Shown here in pieces: positions 6,778 through 14,110 of a stretch of 18,240 nucleotides of DNA. Every line of letters begins with the position of its first letter. Within the stretch, counting starts at the first letter, position 1. Source of the DNA: Motiliproteus sp963974645 (GTDB lineage Bacteria; Pseudomonadota; Gammaproteobacteria; Pseudomonadales; Balneatricaceae); contig CAXBEA010000079.1 of NCBI GenBank assembly GCA_963974645.1, forward strand, positions 1 to 18,240, written 5' to 3'. The position numbers and the translations under genes were made by a program. Under the pieces are notes generated by a model. That model saw only the letters and a list, made by a program, of their open reading frames with translations. It had not been told where the DNA came from and made no database searches.

Positions 6778-6918
6778 AGAGAACACACTGGACTTATTCA
6801 CAGGTTCCCTAAGCTTTTGTATGGAGAGTTGATAAGAGTATCCTTAGCCAAGAATCCATTCTGGCTGGTACAGTTAAAACACTAGCACCCACCGTTTGAG
6901 TTAGTAAGGAAGCCTACG

Positions 6919-8367
6919 TTGAGCAAACAGCCGCTCAGTAAACGAGCACTCAGTCGCGTTACAAATATACTCGAAAGCAGCGCAGATTCGACCAGAGAAT
7001 CTCTGCATCGCTTCTCTAGTGAGCGTAAATACATCGGTATCACCGGTTTAAGTCGTAGCGGTAAGTCGACGTTTATTACCAGTTTGATCAATCAACTGCT
7101 GATGCACCAGGATGCAAAACTTGGGGCGTTTTCTCCCTGGATGACGCAGCGTATAGCTGCTGTGAAAGTACATCCACTGGAAGATCGTTCGCTGGCTGAA
7201 TTCCCCTATCATCACGCCATCGATGCGCTTGCGGCGAAAGAACCGCTTTGGCCGCACTCTACCACTGATATCAGCGGCTGCCTGATTGAGATTAAACTGA
7301 ACAAGAAAAACGGATGGGCATGGACATCCGCGACACGCAGTGTCTTTCTTGAGATTCGGGATTACCCCGGAGAGTGGTTGCTTGATCTTCCATTGATGGA
7401 TATGAGTTACGCGGAGTGGTGCTCGCAATGCGCAGCCCAGTTCACTCTAGAGCCTCGTGCATCACTGCTTGCGAATCTCCTGAGTGAGTTGCAAACGCTG
7501 GATCCGTTGGCACCCTATAATGAAACAACAGCCAACCAACTCAACCAGAAGTACTGTGAATTTCTTAAACGCTGCAAGTATTCAGAGCATGCGCTGAGCG
7601 TTATCCAGCCAGGTCGGTTTTTGATCCCAGGTGAGTTCGCAGGGCATGATGCACTGATGTTTGTGCCCTTGCTGAGTTGCAGTTCGCGTACTACAGCAGA
7701 GCTTGAGAATGCCAGCCAAACAAGCTACTTCAAAACCTTTGAACGCTGCTACAACAGCTATATCAGCAAGATCGTGGTGCCTTTCTATAAGAAATTTTTC
7801 CGTCCAATTAATCGCCAAATTGTGTTGGTTGATGTAATCAATGCACTTAACGGTGGGCCGGACTACATCGAAGACATGCGCCAAGCGCTATCAAACATCA
7901 GCGATAGTTTTTCGTACGGACGTCAGAGTCCCATCCTGTCGTTGTTTACACCTAAGATAGAGAAAGTGATTTTTGCTGCATCGAAGGTGGATCAAGTGGT
8001 CGCTAAAGATCATGACAATATACGCCAGATGACCGCAGCTCTGGTTCGGAAAGCGCTTGATGATGCTGCCTATAAAGGGATCGAGCCAAAGCCTGAGGCT
8101 ATCGCGGCTATCCGGGCTTCACATGAAATAATTCATAGTGGTTCACCTGCCATTACCGGTACGGACAACGACGGCAATGGAATTGGTTATGTGCATCCTG
8201 TGATGCCAGACCATCTGCCTAAACCAGAAGAGTGGCAAGCGTTCCGGGACTGGAAGGTACCCCTGTTGAGGCCGCCCAAAGGGGTTCGTTGTAATCAAGA
8301 CCAGGCCTTACCGCACATACGAATGGATCAGGTTCTCCAAGACCTGATGGGGGATCTCTGTCAATGA
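6919..8367 (+). CDS. ycjX: YcjX family P-loop nucleotide-binding stress protein
   Basis: At 482 residues this is close to the usual YcjX length. The N-terminal nucleotide-binding domain has YIGITGLSRSGKST (Walker A at residues 43-51), then FLEIRDYPGEWLLDLPL, a family-specific switch/Walker B region, and a G4-like ASKVDQV in KVIFAASKVDQVVAKDHDN. YcjX proteins are Ras-like GTP/GDP-binding proteins; in enterobacteria ycjX-ycjF belong to the phage-shock (Psp) regulon and respond to envelope stress. The exact reaction is unknown. Translation starts at a TTG, supported by AAGGA eight bases upstream and by the typical MSKQPLSK start. The stop overlaps the ycjF start by four bases. No pspABC or pspF gene and no convincing sigma-54 promoter were seen just upstream, so regulation here may differ. 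Confidence 0.93.
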   Translation: MSKQPLSKRALSRVTNILESSADSTRESLHRFSSERKYIGITGLSRSGKSTFITSLINQLLMHQDAKLGAFSPWMTQRIAAVKVHPLEDRSLAEFPYHHAIDALAAKEPLWPHSTTDISGCLIEIKLNKKNGWAWTSATRSVFLEIRDYPGEWLLDLPLMDMSYAEWCSQCAAQFTLEPRASLLANLLSELQTLDPLAPYNETTANQLNQKYCEFLKRCKYSEHALSVIQPGRFLIPGEFAGHDALMFVPLLSCSSRTTAELENASQTSYFKTFERCYNSYISKIVVPFYKKFFRPINRQIVLVDVINALNGGPDYIEDMRQALSNISDSFSYGRQSPILSLFTPKIEKVIFAASKVDQVVAKDHDNIRQMTAALVRKALDDAAYKGIEPKPEAIAAIRASHEIIHSGSPAITGTDNDGNGIGYVHPVMPDHLPKPEEWQAFRDWKVPLLRPPKGVRCNQDQALPHIRMDQVLQDLMGDLCQ

Positions 8368-9482
8368 GCAACGATAGACGTGACAATCTGGGGACGTTTA
8401 AAGAAGCGGAATCAGTTTATGCCAAAGACACTTCGCCTAAGCAGGAGCGGATTGGCGAAACCTTTATTCCAAATCAAGGGGAAACACCTGAGGGCCCCCC
8501 TGAATCCATAGACATCGATGTGACAGACACGAATGCACAGCATTTCGATCAGCCTGATTTACAGTCCAGCACACTTGAACGTAGAGCGAAGCGCGGGCTA
8601 AAAACCTTGCTTATTGTGGTCGCTGCATACGTGACCATCTTGCTTGCATACAACACCTATGAGGTTATCGCTGCAGCCTTAACTATTCACTGGTCACTCG
8701 CGGCGCTATTGGGTGCGGTAATCGTTGTTCTGTTGCTAATCGCGGGCCGCATCCTCTGGGACTGGCATCGAGACAACGAGTCTGTGAGTGTTGTGTATCA
8801 ATTTCAACGGGAAGCAAAGCGCTTTAGATCGCAGCGTTCGCATAAATATATTGAGCCTTATCTGAACGATCTCTCAGCGTTTTATGCTGGCAAGCCGCAA
8901 TTTGAGCTGTTTCAGCGGATGCGTGCATTATTGCCAGATTATGCAGACGATAAGGAAGCGCTGGAACTCGTCGAAAAGGTATTCGTGTGTAAATTAGATG
9001 AGCAAGCGTTCGCCTGTATCTCAGATTACAGCGCACAAACCGGTGTGGCCGTGGCACTTAGCCCTTGGGCGCCCTTGGATATGGTGTTGACGTTATGGCG
9101 CAACGTCAAAATGATCGTGGAAATCAGCAAAATTTACGGTATCCGACCTGGCTACCGTAACCGGCTACGGATATTTGTTCAGGTGATGAATAACATGGCC
9201 TTCGCGGGTGTCTCCGAGATGGCAACTGACTTTCTGGTTAGCAGCACAGCGGAGAGCACATTACTGCCGCAGGTTGTGGCCAGAACCGCACAAGGATTTG
9301 GATCAGCGATCTTTTCAGTGCGGATAGGGATAAAAACAGCCAGTCACTGTCGGCCGATCCCGTTTACAGAGCAGGCTGCGCCGCGAACCTCGCACTTTAT
9401 CAAGCCGTTATCTGCGAGCATCTCAAATATATTAAGTTCTGAGTCGGCTCTCTGTAAGCAAGGCACTGACCCTCGTGGATAG
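8364..9482 (+). CDS. ycjF: YcjF/UPF0283 (DUF697-like) inner-membrane protein
   Basis: The start overlaps the ycjX stop as ATGA, indicating translational coupling; GGGGGA lies about nine bases before the ATG. The protein has a 75-residue polar, acidic N-terminus, then two membrane helices (about residues 78-100 and 105-128, ending AGRILWDWHRDNES). A cytoplasmic C-terminal domain follows, with ALSPWAPLDMVLTLWRNVKM, IYGIRPGYRNRLRIF, NNMAFAGVSEMATDF and RTAQGFGSAIFSVRIG, which are strong YcjF signatures. The end (CRPIPF ... APRTSHFIKPL) also fits the family, followed by a short extra tail. At 372 residues it is slightly longer than the 353 of E. coli YcjF. It works with YcjX in envelope stress; the mechanism is unknown. 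Confidence 0.92.
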   Translation: MSNDRRDNLGTFKEAESVYAKDTSPKQERIGETFIPNQGETPEGPPESIDIDVTDTNAQHFDQPDLQSSTLERRAKRGLKTLLIVVAAYVTILLAYNTYEVIAAALTIHWSLAALLGAVIVVLLLIAGRILWDWHRDNESVSVVYQFQREAKRFRSQRSHKYIEPYLNDLSAFYAGKPQFELFQRMRALLPDYADDKEALELVEKVFVCKLDEQAFACISDYSAQTGVAVALSPWAPLDMVLTLWRNVKMIVEISKIYGIRPGYRNRLRIFVQVMNNMAFAGVSEMATDFLVSSTAESTLLPQVVARTAQGFGSAIFSVRIGIKTASHCRPIPFTEQAAPRTSHFIKPLSASISNILSSESALCKQGTDPRG

Positions 9483-9525
9483 CCTGTAACCGACCCAGAG
9501 AAGGTCATTCAGCCGAGGAGGGGGA

Positions 9526-9812
9526 TTAAAGCGGCTTGCCATTCAGTCTGGCAACACCGTCTTTGAGCGAAAAAGAGACCTGATTATTGGCCTCGCTGAT
9601 GATGGCTGCTGCTCGCGGATTGAGCAGTGATGCCAGCCCGTAGGCACTTTCACCGAGTTTAGCCTCAACAATGATTGAGCTGGCTGCCATCAAAAGCTGC
9701 TGATCAGGGGCTTTGTTGGTCGCTATAGCTTTAGATAGGTGATTTTTTGGCAGTCTAGCTGACGGTTGGCTTAAAGGAAGGGACTTGTTGGTACTTTCTT
9801 TAGTTGTTTAGG
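9526..9812 (-). pseudogene. C-terminal gene fragment, weakly DUF945/YdgA-like
   Basis: On the minus strand a frame is open from just below a stop near 9812 down to TAA at 9528-9526. It lacks a start codon with a Shine-Dalgarno; its only ATG, at 9690, is mid-frame. The last 54 codons have ordinary protein composition and end VSFSLKDGVARLNGKPL, which resembles the LKDGxLTLNGKPL terminus of DUF945 (YdgA-like) proteins. The rest of such a protein, normally over 400 residues, is missing, so this looks like a decayed 3' remnant. Upstream of about 9730 the frame is poor in recognisable features. The DUF945 link rests on a short motif and is tentative. Confidence 0.35.
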
Positions 9813-9886
9813 CGTGAGGAATGGCGCTTCGACCGCGCTCATTTATAGAACAATTGCCGTGCTGCTGACTGTGGGGTCAATAGACA

Positions 9887-10855
9887 CTAGCCACTGAATA
9901 CCGTAAAACTTAGCCAGAGATACACGCCGTAGGCGGCGAGTAACATTCCACCCTCAAATCGGCTCAGGCAACGCCCTGTGTATAAAAACAAAAGCAAGAG
10001 TAAAGACGCCCCAAGCATAATCCATTGATCAAACTGCAATATTCTGACATGAACCGGAAGTGGCTGAAGGAGTGATGACACTCCCAGAATCCCCAGTAAG
10101 TTGAAGATATTACTTCCGAGTATATTTCCAACCGCTACGTCAGCGTGCCTCCTAATGGCTGCGACAACCGATATAGACAATTCAGGAAGTGACGTACCCA
10201 CTGCCACCAAGGTCAAACCTATGACGGCTTCTGGTACATCAAAGTACTCTGCAATACCAATCGCCCCAATCAGCAAAACTTGGGATCCGCCAATCAATAA
10301 TAATAAGCCGATAGCCACGGCGATTAGGGTCCACAATACCGACTTCGGAGCGACGGTAAGTTCTTCGGCTTCAGCTTGATGTAGTTCACCCGAGGGTGCA
10401 GCGTGGAAGCGCTCGCTCCTATAAGCCCAGACCAAATAAGCGGCCAAGCTAGCAAGGAAAATAGCGGCATCTGCACGCCCAAGAGCGCCTCCTCCCGCTA
10501 GAACAAGCACCAAAAACAATACGCTTGCAGCCACTACTGTGGCAGCGTCTCGCCTTAACACCAATGGTTTGACCGCTAAAGGCGTTATCAACGCGCAAAT
10601 GCCCAGTATCAATAAAATATTTCCGATATTGCTGCCAACAACGTTGCCAATAGCGATGTCTGGCCGACCCTCTATTGCAGCATTGACGGAGACCACCAAC
10701 TCCGGGGCTGAAGTGCCGAAACCGACGATAACCAGGCCGCTTAGCAAAGGCGATACACCCAGGCGCTTTGCGGCAGCCAGCGAGCCATGAATCAATGCTT
10801 CACCGCCACAGGTGAGTAAGCCTATACCCATAAAAAGATATAAAACATTCAACAT
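9887..10855 (-). CDS. Sodium/calcium antiporter, CaCA family (YrbG-like)
   Basis: The 322-residue integral membrane protein has the internal duplication that defines the CaCA superfamily. The first alpha repeat reads VGFGTSAPELVVSVNAA followed by IAIGNVVGSNIGNILLILG; the second reads VAVGTSLPELSISVVAAI followed by VAVGNILGSNIFNLLGILG. The Glu in each SAPEL/SLPEL motif and the GNxxGSN motifs form the ion-binding site. A polar loop of about 25 residues near residue 150 separates the two halves. The protein exchanges Na+ (or H+) for Ca2+ across the inner membrane. The length is normal for bacterial YrbG-type proteins. The start ATG has a purine-rich AGGAAT just upstream. It lies 134 bases downstream of the esterase gene on the same strand, with an inverted repeat between them, so it is probably a separate transcript. 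Confidence 0.93.
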   Translation of the reverse strand: MLNVLYLFMGIGLLTCGGEALIHGSLAAAKRLGVSPLLSGLVIVGFGTSAPELVVSVNAAIEGRPDIAIGNVVGSNIGNILLILGICALITPLAVKPLVLRRDAATVVAASVLFLVLVLAGGGALGRADAAIFLASLAAYLVWAYRSERFHAAPSGELHQAEAEELTVAPKSVLWTLIAVAIGLLLLIGGSQVLLIGAIGIAEYFDVPEAVIGLTLVAVGTSLPELSISVVAAIRRHADVAVGNILGSNIFNLLGILGVSSLLQPLPVHVRILQFDQWIMLGASLLLLLFLYTGRCLSRFEGGMLLAAYGVYLWLSFTVFSG

Positions 10856-10934
10856 ATTCCTGATCTTCCGGGCATCGTCATTAATTCCTTCAACAGGGCA
10901 TTGGAGGTGTGGAATTACAGCCCAGCAAGAATTC

Positions 10935-10964
10935 GATTCGTTGCAAACCCTGTCAAAACGAATC
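10935..10964. terminator. Inverted repeat after the esterase gene, possible terminator
   Basis: GATTCGTT (10935-10942) and AACGAATC (10957-10964) form a perfect eight-pair stem with a 14-base loop. It lies 26 bases past the esterase stop codon on the minus strand and about 80 bases upstream of the antiporter start. No strong T run follows on the minus strand, so an operator for the antiporter gene is also possible. Confidence 0.3.
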
Positions 10965-10989
10965 CTTATTGGGCGTAACAGTTAACTAC

Positions 10990-12093
10990 TTAGTCCTTCA
11001 TTCTTCCCTTATCAACTTCCGCCAAAAACAGCTCTATCTGCTTAAACGCAGCCTTGGCTTCATCGAGCTCAGGTTCGAAGAAGTGCCAGACATGCATCAT
11101 CCCATGCCACAGCTGCAGTGTTACCGGAGACCCGGCTGCTCGAGCTTTGTTGGTGTAACGACGGGCATCGTCTTCCAGGCATTCCGAATCACTGGCCTGA
11201 ATCAATAACGGCGGCAATCCCGCTAAATCACCGTGGATCGGAGAGATACGCGGGTCGCAGGGTTTGATTTTGGTATCGAGCCAGCTGCCCAAGAGCAGCA
11301 GGGTTTTTGGGATTTTGGCGATGGGTTGTAGTAATCCCTTTAGCATCGCGTCGGTATCCAAGTTATTACGGATACTAGGGCTGGACAGGGTGCTGTCGGT
11401 GACAGGAGAGAGAACGATGGCCGCAGTCGGGGTGGGGAGGCTGTTATCTCGAATCCAAGCAAGCATTACCAGACAGAGGTTAGCGCCCGCCGAGTCTCCG
11501 GCAATATAGAGCCGCTCGGCCTTTGTTGTTTCTTCTGGGCTATCCTCGGGACCATTTTCGGGACCATTGTCGATTAACCAACGGTACGCGTTCTGACAGT
11601 CTTCGAGGCTATCCAGACGTTTATGCTCAGGACGCAGCCGGTAATCCAGCGCAAACACAGCGGCACCGCTAATCTCGGACAGCTTGCTGGTCACTATGCG
11701 ATGGCTTTGAGGGCTGCCCATGATAAATGCACCGCCATGGATATACAGCATCCGCTTGCTGGAATCAGCGCCGGGTGCGATGACCCATTCACCGGCTATC
11801 TTGTCCGACTTCACGGTTGTAATAGTGGCGTTGGTGGAGACCCTTATTCCACTGTCATCCATCTTCTTTCGCATCACCTCTAACTGCAGTTGTTTCGATA
11901 GTTTATTGAAGCCGGGCTCGGTTTTGGTGAGCGCACGCTCAATGATCGAGAGCGGGGGAGAGGCTGGCTGGTCAGCGAACAGAGGTTCGACCTGCCGGTC
12001 ATAGATAGACAGATCCTGACCCGCAAGAACGAGCCTGGCGAACAGCCAGAGACTAACGATTGAAAAGAGTATAAATAGAAGCAACGCGGTCAT
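10990..12093 (-). CDS. Membrane-anchored alpha/beta hydrolase, HSL (hormone-sensitive lipase) family
   Basis: The 367-residue protein starts with a hydrophobic segment (residues 2-23) that probably anchors it in the inner membrane or acts as a signal. The HSL-type oxyanion motif HGGAF is at residues 119-123, the nucleophile Ser201 lies in GDSAGAN, the acid is probably Asp302 in QASDSECLEDDA, and the base is probably His334 in HGMMHVW. ALDYRLRPEHK near 148 is also typical. It should hydrolyse short-chain carboxylic esters; the substrate is unknown. The start is supported by AAAGGA five bases before the ATG. An unusual NGPENGPEDSPEE loop near residues 176-188 is encoded by a 12-bp tandem duplication. 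The gene is divergent from a LysR regulator 332 bases away, which may control it. Confidence 0.9.
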   Translation of the reverse strand: MTALLLFILFSIVSLWLFARLVLAGQDLSIYDRQVEPLFADQPASPPLSIIERALTKTEPGFNKLSKQLQLEVMRKKMDDSGIRVSTNATITTVKSDKIAGEWVIAPGADSSKRMLYIHGGAFIMGSPQSHRIVTSKLSEISGAAVFALDYRLRPEHKRLDSLEDCQNAYRWLIDNGPENGPEDSPEETTKAERLYIAGDSAGANLCLVMLAWIRDNSLPTPTAAIVLSPVTDSTLSSPSIRNNLDTDAMLKGLLQPIAKIPKTLLLLGSWLDTKIKPCDPRISPIHGDLAGLPPLLIQASDSECLEDDARRYTNKARAAGSPVTLQLWHGMMHVWHFFEPELDEAKAAFKQIELFLAEVDKGRMKD

Positions 12094-12425
12094 ACGGTTC
12101 CTTTATTGGCTGAATTAATTACGGGATTTTGTCTCTAGGGGAGAGTTAAAGCACGGCACTGGCCTGTGTCAAAGGGAGAGTGGATGGTGAATGCGGGAAT
12201 ACCCGACTGCAACTGTTGCGCCCATTGCTGCCATGCGTTAGATGATAGACCAGCCTGATGTCTCTAGACCTCTTCTCCAAAGCAGCTGTCAGCAACAGCA
12301 TAGGCGATTGTTAATATTGCCGCTCAACAGTAACGACTGGACCTCAAAACATTTCCCGGAGCTCACCCGAGCAAGAATGGCTGCGGTATTATACTCGCTC
12401 TGATTAAATTGAGGCTGGGAAAATC
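12094..12425. other. Divergent esterase/LysR control region
   Basis: This 332-base gene-free region carries the promoters of the two divergent genes. It contains GCAACTGTTGC (12209-12219, perfect palindrome), TGTT...AACA half-sites around 12309-12330, and a TATACT -10-like box at 12390-12395 ahead of the LysR gene without a clear -35. I could not identify a canonical T-N11-A LysR box with confidence. Confidence 0.35.
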
Positions 12426-13346
12426 ATGGATCGTCTTAACCTTAACCTTCTCAGGGCCATGGCTGTGTTGCTCCAGGATCGGAATGTCACTCAGGCCGCG
12501 GAAAAGCTCCACCTGACCCAGTCGGCCATGAGTCGACAATTAAGCCAATTGCGGGATTATTTCTGCGATCCGCTGTTAATCCGCGAGGGCAATGATTATC
12601 TGTTAAGTGCCAGGGCTAAGCAGTTACTACCCAAGGTTCAGGCTATTCTATGCGACGTTGAAAGTTTGCGGGGAAAGGACGGCTTTGATCCTGCCTCCTG
12701 TCGCAGACGTTTTAGTTTTGCCTGTACCGATTACGTTGCCCAATTTATCTTTCCCGATGTGCTGGAACGGCTACAGCAGGAGGCACCGGGCATCGACATC
12801 GACTATCAGCTATGGCAACCGGAATCGCTTTCCCGTCTGGGTCAGCTGCCGTTGGATTTTGTAGCCACCATGGCGGAAACAGTTCCAGAGAACCTGTTCA
12901 GTATCCACTTAGGAGAGGATCAGCCTGTCTGCCTTATGGCGGCGGACCACCCGTTGGTTAGCAGCACTTCAATGTCGTTAATGGAGATGCTGGACTATTC
13001 CTTCGTACATTTGAGCAGTGGTGGTGATAAAGATTCTTTCTTTGACCGGTTACTGGCATCGCAAGGATTGAGCCGTCGCATCGTATTTGAGGTGCCTTTT
13101 TTCTCCGCCGCCTTTCAGGTAGTGGCGAGAGGCCGGGCGTTGATTGTGCTACCCGAGCATATCGCCCGTAATGCCGCAGGGCATTTTTCTTTGACTCATC
13201 GGCTGCTGCCAATGCCAACACCGGTCAATCAATATCACCTGTGCTGGCATGCCCTACACGATAAAGATCCAGCGCACAGCTGGGTTCGTAACTGTATTGC
13301 CGAACAGATCACGGCTTCAATCTATTCACCCAATATAGAGGGATGA
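12426..13346 (+). CDS. LysR-type transcriptional regulator
   Basis: The 306-residue protein has the standard LysR layout. The N-terminal winged helix-turn-helix starts LNLLRAMAVLLQDRNVTQAA and continues EKLHLTQSAMSRQLSQLRDY to about residue 60, followed by a linker helix and a two-lobed effector domain (FSFACTDYVAQFIFPDVLER ... FDRLLASQGLSRRIVFEVPF ... VARGRALIVLPEHIAR). The LNLLRAMAVLL start places it near NodD/LeuO/SyrM-like members, where the lead is usually LNLLxxFxxLL. The effector is unknown. It is divergent from the HSL esterase, the commonest LysR target arrangement, and is followed on the same strand by a LysE-type exporter 91 bases later, another possible target. The ATG follows a purine-rich GGCTGGGAAAATC. 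Confidence 0.93.
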   Translation: MDRLNLNLLRAMAVLLQDRNVTQAAEKLHLTQSAMSRQLSQLRDYFCDPLLIREGNDYLLSARAKQLLPKVQAILCDVESLRGKDGFDPASCRRRFSFACTDYVAQFIFPDVLERLQQEAPGIDIDYQLWQPESLSRLGQLPLDFVATMAETVPENLFSIHLGEDQPVCLMAADHPLVSSTSMSLMEMLDYSFVHLSSGGDKDSFFDRLLASQGLSRRIVFEVPFFSAAFQVVARGRALIVLPEHIARNAAGHFSLTHRLLPMPTPVNQYHLCWHALHDKDPAHSWVRNCIAEQITASIYSPNIEG

Positions 13347-13437
13347 ATAATAATCATGCCCGGCATCTGTAATTTGCATTTCTCGCATACAGACGGTTAA
13401 GGCTAGACTAGTGCCTGTAACTTTTTAAGGTGAAGGT

Positions 13438-14046
13438 ATGGGTCTGACCCTCTGGTTTTCCCTTGTCATTATCTGTTTGCTGGGGGCGATGTCGCCGGGG
13501 CCCAGTTTGATGGTGGTATTGCGGCACTCACTGAGCAATGGACGTCGTCATGGCATTCTCGCAGCCCTTGCTCATGGGGCGGGAGTCGCTGGATGGGCGA
13601 TGTTAACGATCTCCGGACTGGCGTTGCTGGTGACTGAACAGCCTGCGCTATTTAGATTGTTCACCTATGCCAGTGCCGGCTATCTGGCCTGGATGGGAGT
13701 GAAGGCGTTGAGGTCGAAGGGTCAGACGCTGCTTGAGATCGACAAAGCTCAAGCCTCTCTGGCAGAAGCGGCTCGGGACGGGGCTGTAATAGCCCTGCTG
13801 AACCCCAAACTAGCCGTTTTCTTTTTCGCGCTTTTTTCCCAATTTGTATCTGCTGAGATGGCCTCAACCGATCAGTGGATTACCGTGTTAACCGTGGCAA
13901 GTATCGATAGCCTTTGGTATATCGCCGTAGCAGTCATCGTGTCCAACACCCGGTTTTTAGAGCGACTCCAAAAGCAGTCGGTGGTGATCGATAGAATCAG
14001 CGGCCTCGTTCTGGTTGGGCTGGCCTTAAGGGTGGTCTCTCTTTAG
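13438..14046 (+). CDS. LysE/RhtB-family amino-acid exporter
   Basis: The 202-residue protein with about six membrane segments is the typical LysE/RhtB size. Family hallmarks are CLLGAMSPGPSLMVVLRHSL near residues 14-33, the NGRRHGILAALAHGAGVAGW segment, YLAWMGVKALRS near residue 80, and VIALLNPKLAVFFFALFSQF near residue 117. LysE-type proteins export amino acids or related metabolites across the inner membrane using the proton gradient; the substrate cannot be read from sequence. An AAGGTGAAGGT sequence directly precedes the ATG. The preceding LysR gene on the same strand is a plausible regulator, as in the LysG-LysE arrangement, although that pair is divergent. Confidence 0.9.
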   Translation: MGLTLWFSLVIICLLGAMSPGPSLMVVLRHSLSNGRRHGILAALAHGAGVAGWAMLTISGLALLVTEQPALFRLFTYASAGYLAWMGVKALRSKGQTLLEIDKAQASLAEAARDGAVIALLNPKLAVFFFALFSQFVSAEMASTDQWITVLTVASIDSLWYIAVAVIVSNTRFLERLQKQSVVIDRISGLVLVGLALRVVSL

Positions 14047-14110
14047 TTAAGTTTGTGGCTGAATTGAATGGCCTCGTCTAAATCGATTCTTCAACAAGAG
14101 TATGGTGATT

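Larger units (their letters stand above)
6542..6812. mobile_element. 263-bp IS5-type MITE with CTAA target duplication
   Basis: The element runs from 6546 to 6808. Its ends are inverted repeats: GGAACCTATGAACAAGTCCC on the left, and on the right the complement of GGAACCTGTGAATAAGTCCA, identical at 17 of 20 positions. CTAA directly flanks each end (6542-6545 and 6809-6812), matching the 4-bp YTAR target duplication known for the IS5 group. There is no transposase; the longest open frame (minus strand, 106 codons) begins inside the right repeat and runs out of the element, so it is unlikely to be a gene. The interior consists of two large hairpins. It would be mobilised in trans by a related IS5-family transposase. 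It sits in the ccoG-ycjX intergenic region, 107 bases before the ycjX start. Confidence 0.78.

Noticed and set aside
6481..6801. 106-codon minus-strand ORF covering the mini-element
   Set aside because: It begins inside the right terminal repeat, crosses both hairpins and runs past the left end. Its translation shows no transposase motif, so it is best explained by open frame in structured repeat DNA.
6855..6880. Sigma-54-like TGGCTGGTACAGTTA before ycjX
   Set aside because: It lacks the invariant GC of the -12 element at the right distance from the GG, so it is not a credible sigma-54 promoter.
9340..9482. Suspected frameshift at the ycjF C-terminus
   Set aside because: The in-frame end (CRPIPF ... 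APRTSHFIKPL) still follows the family pattern, so the short additional tail does not need a frameshift.
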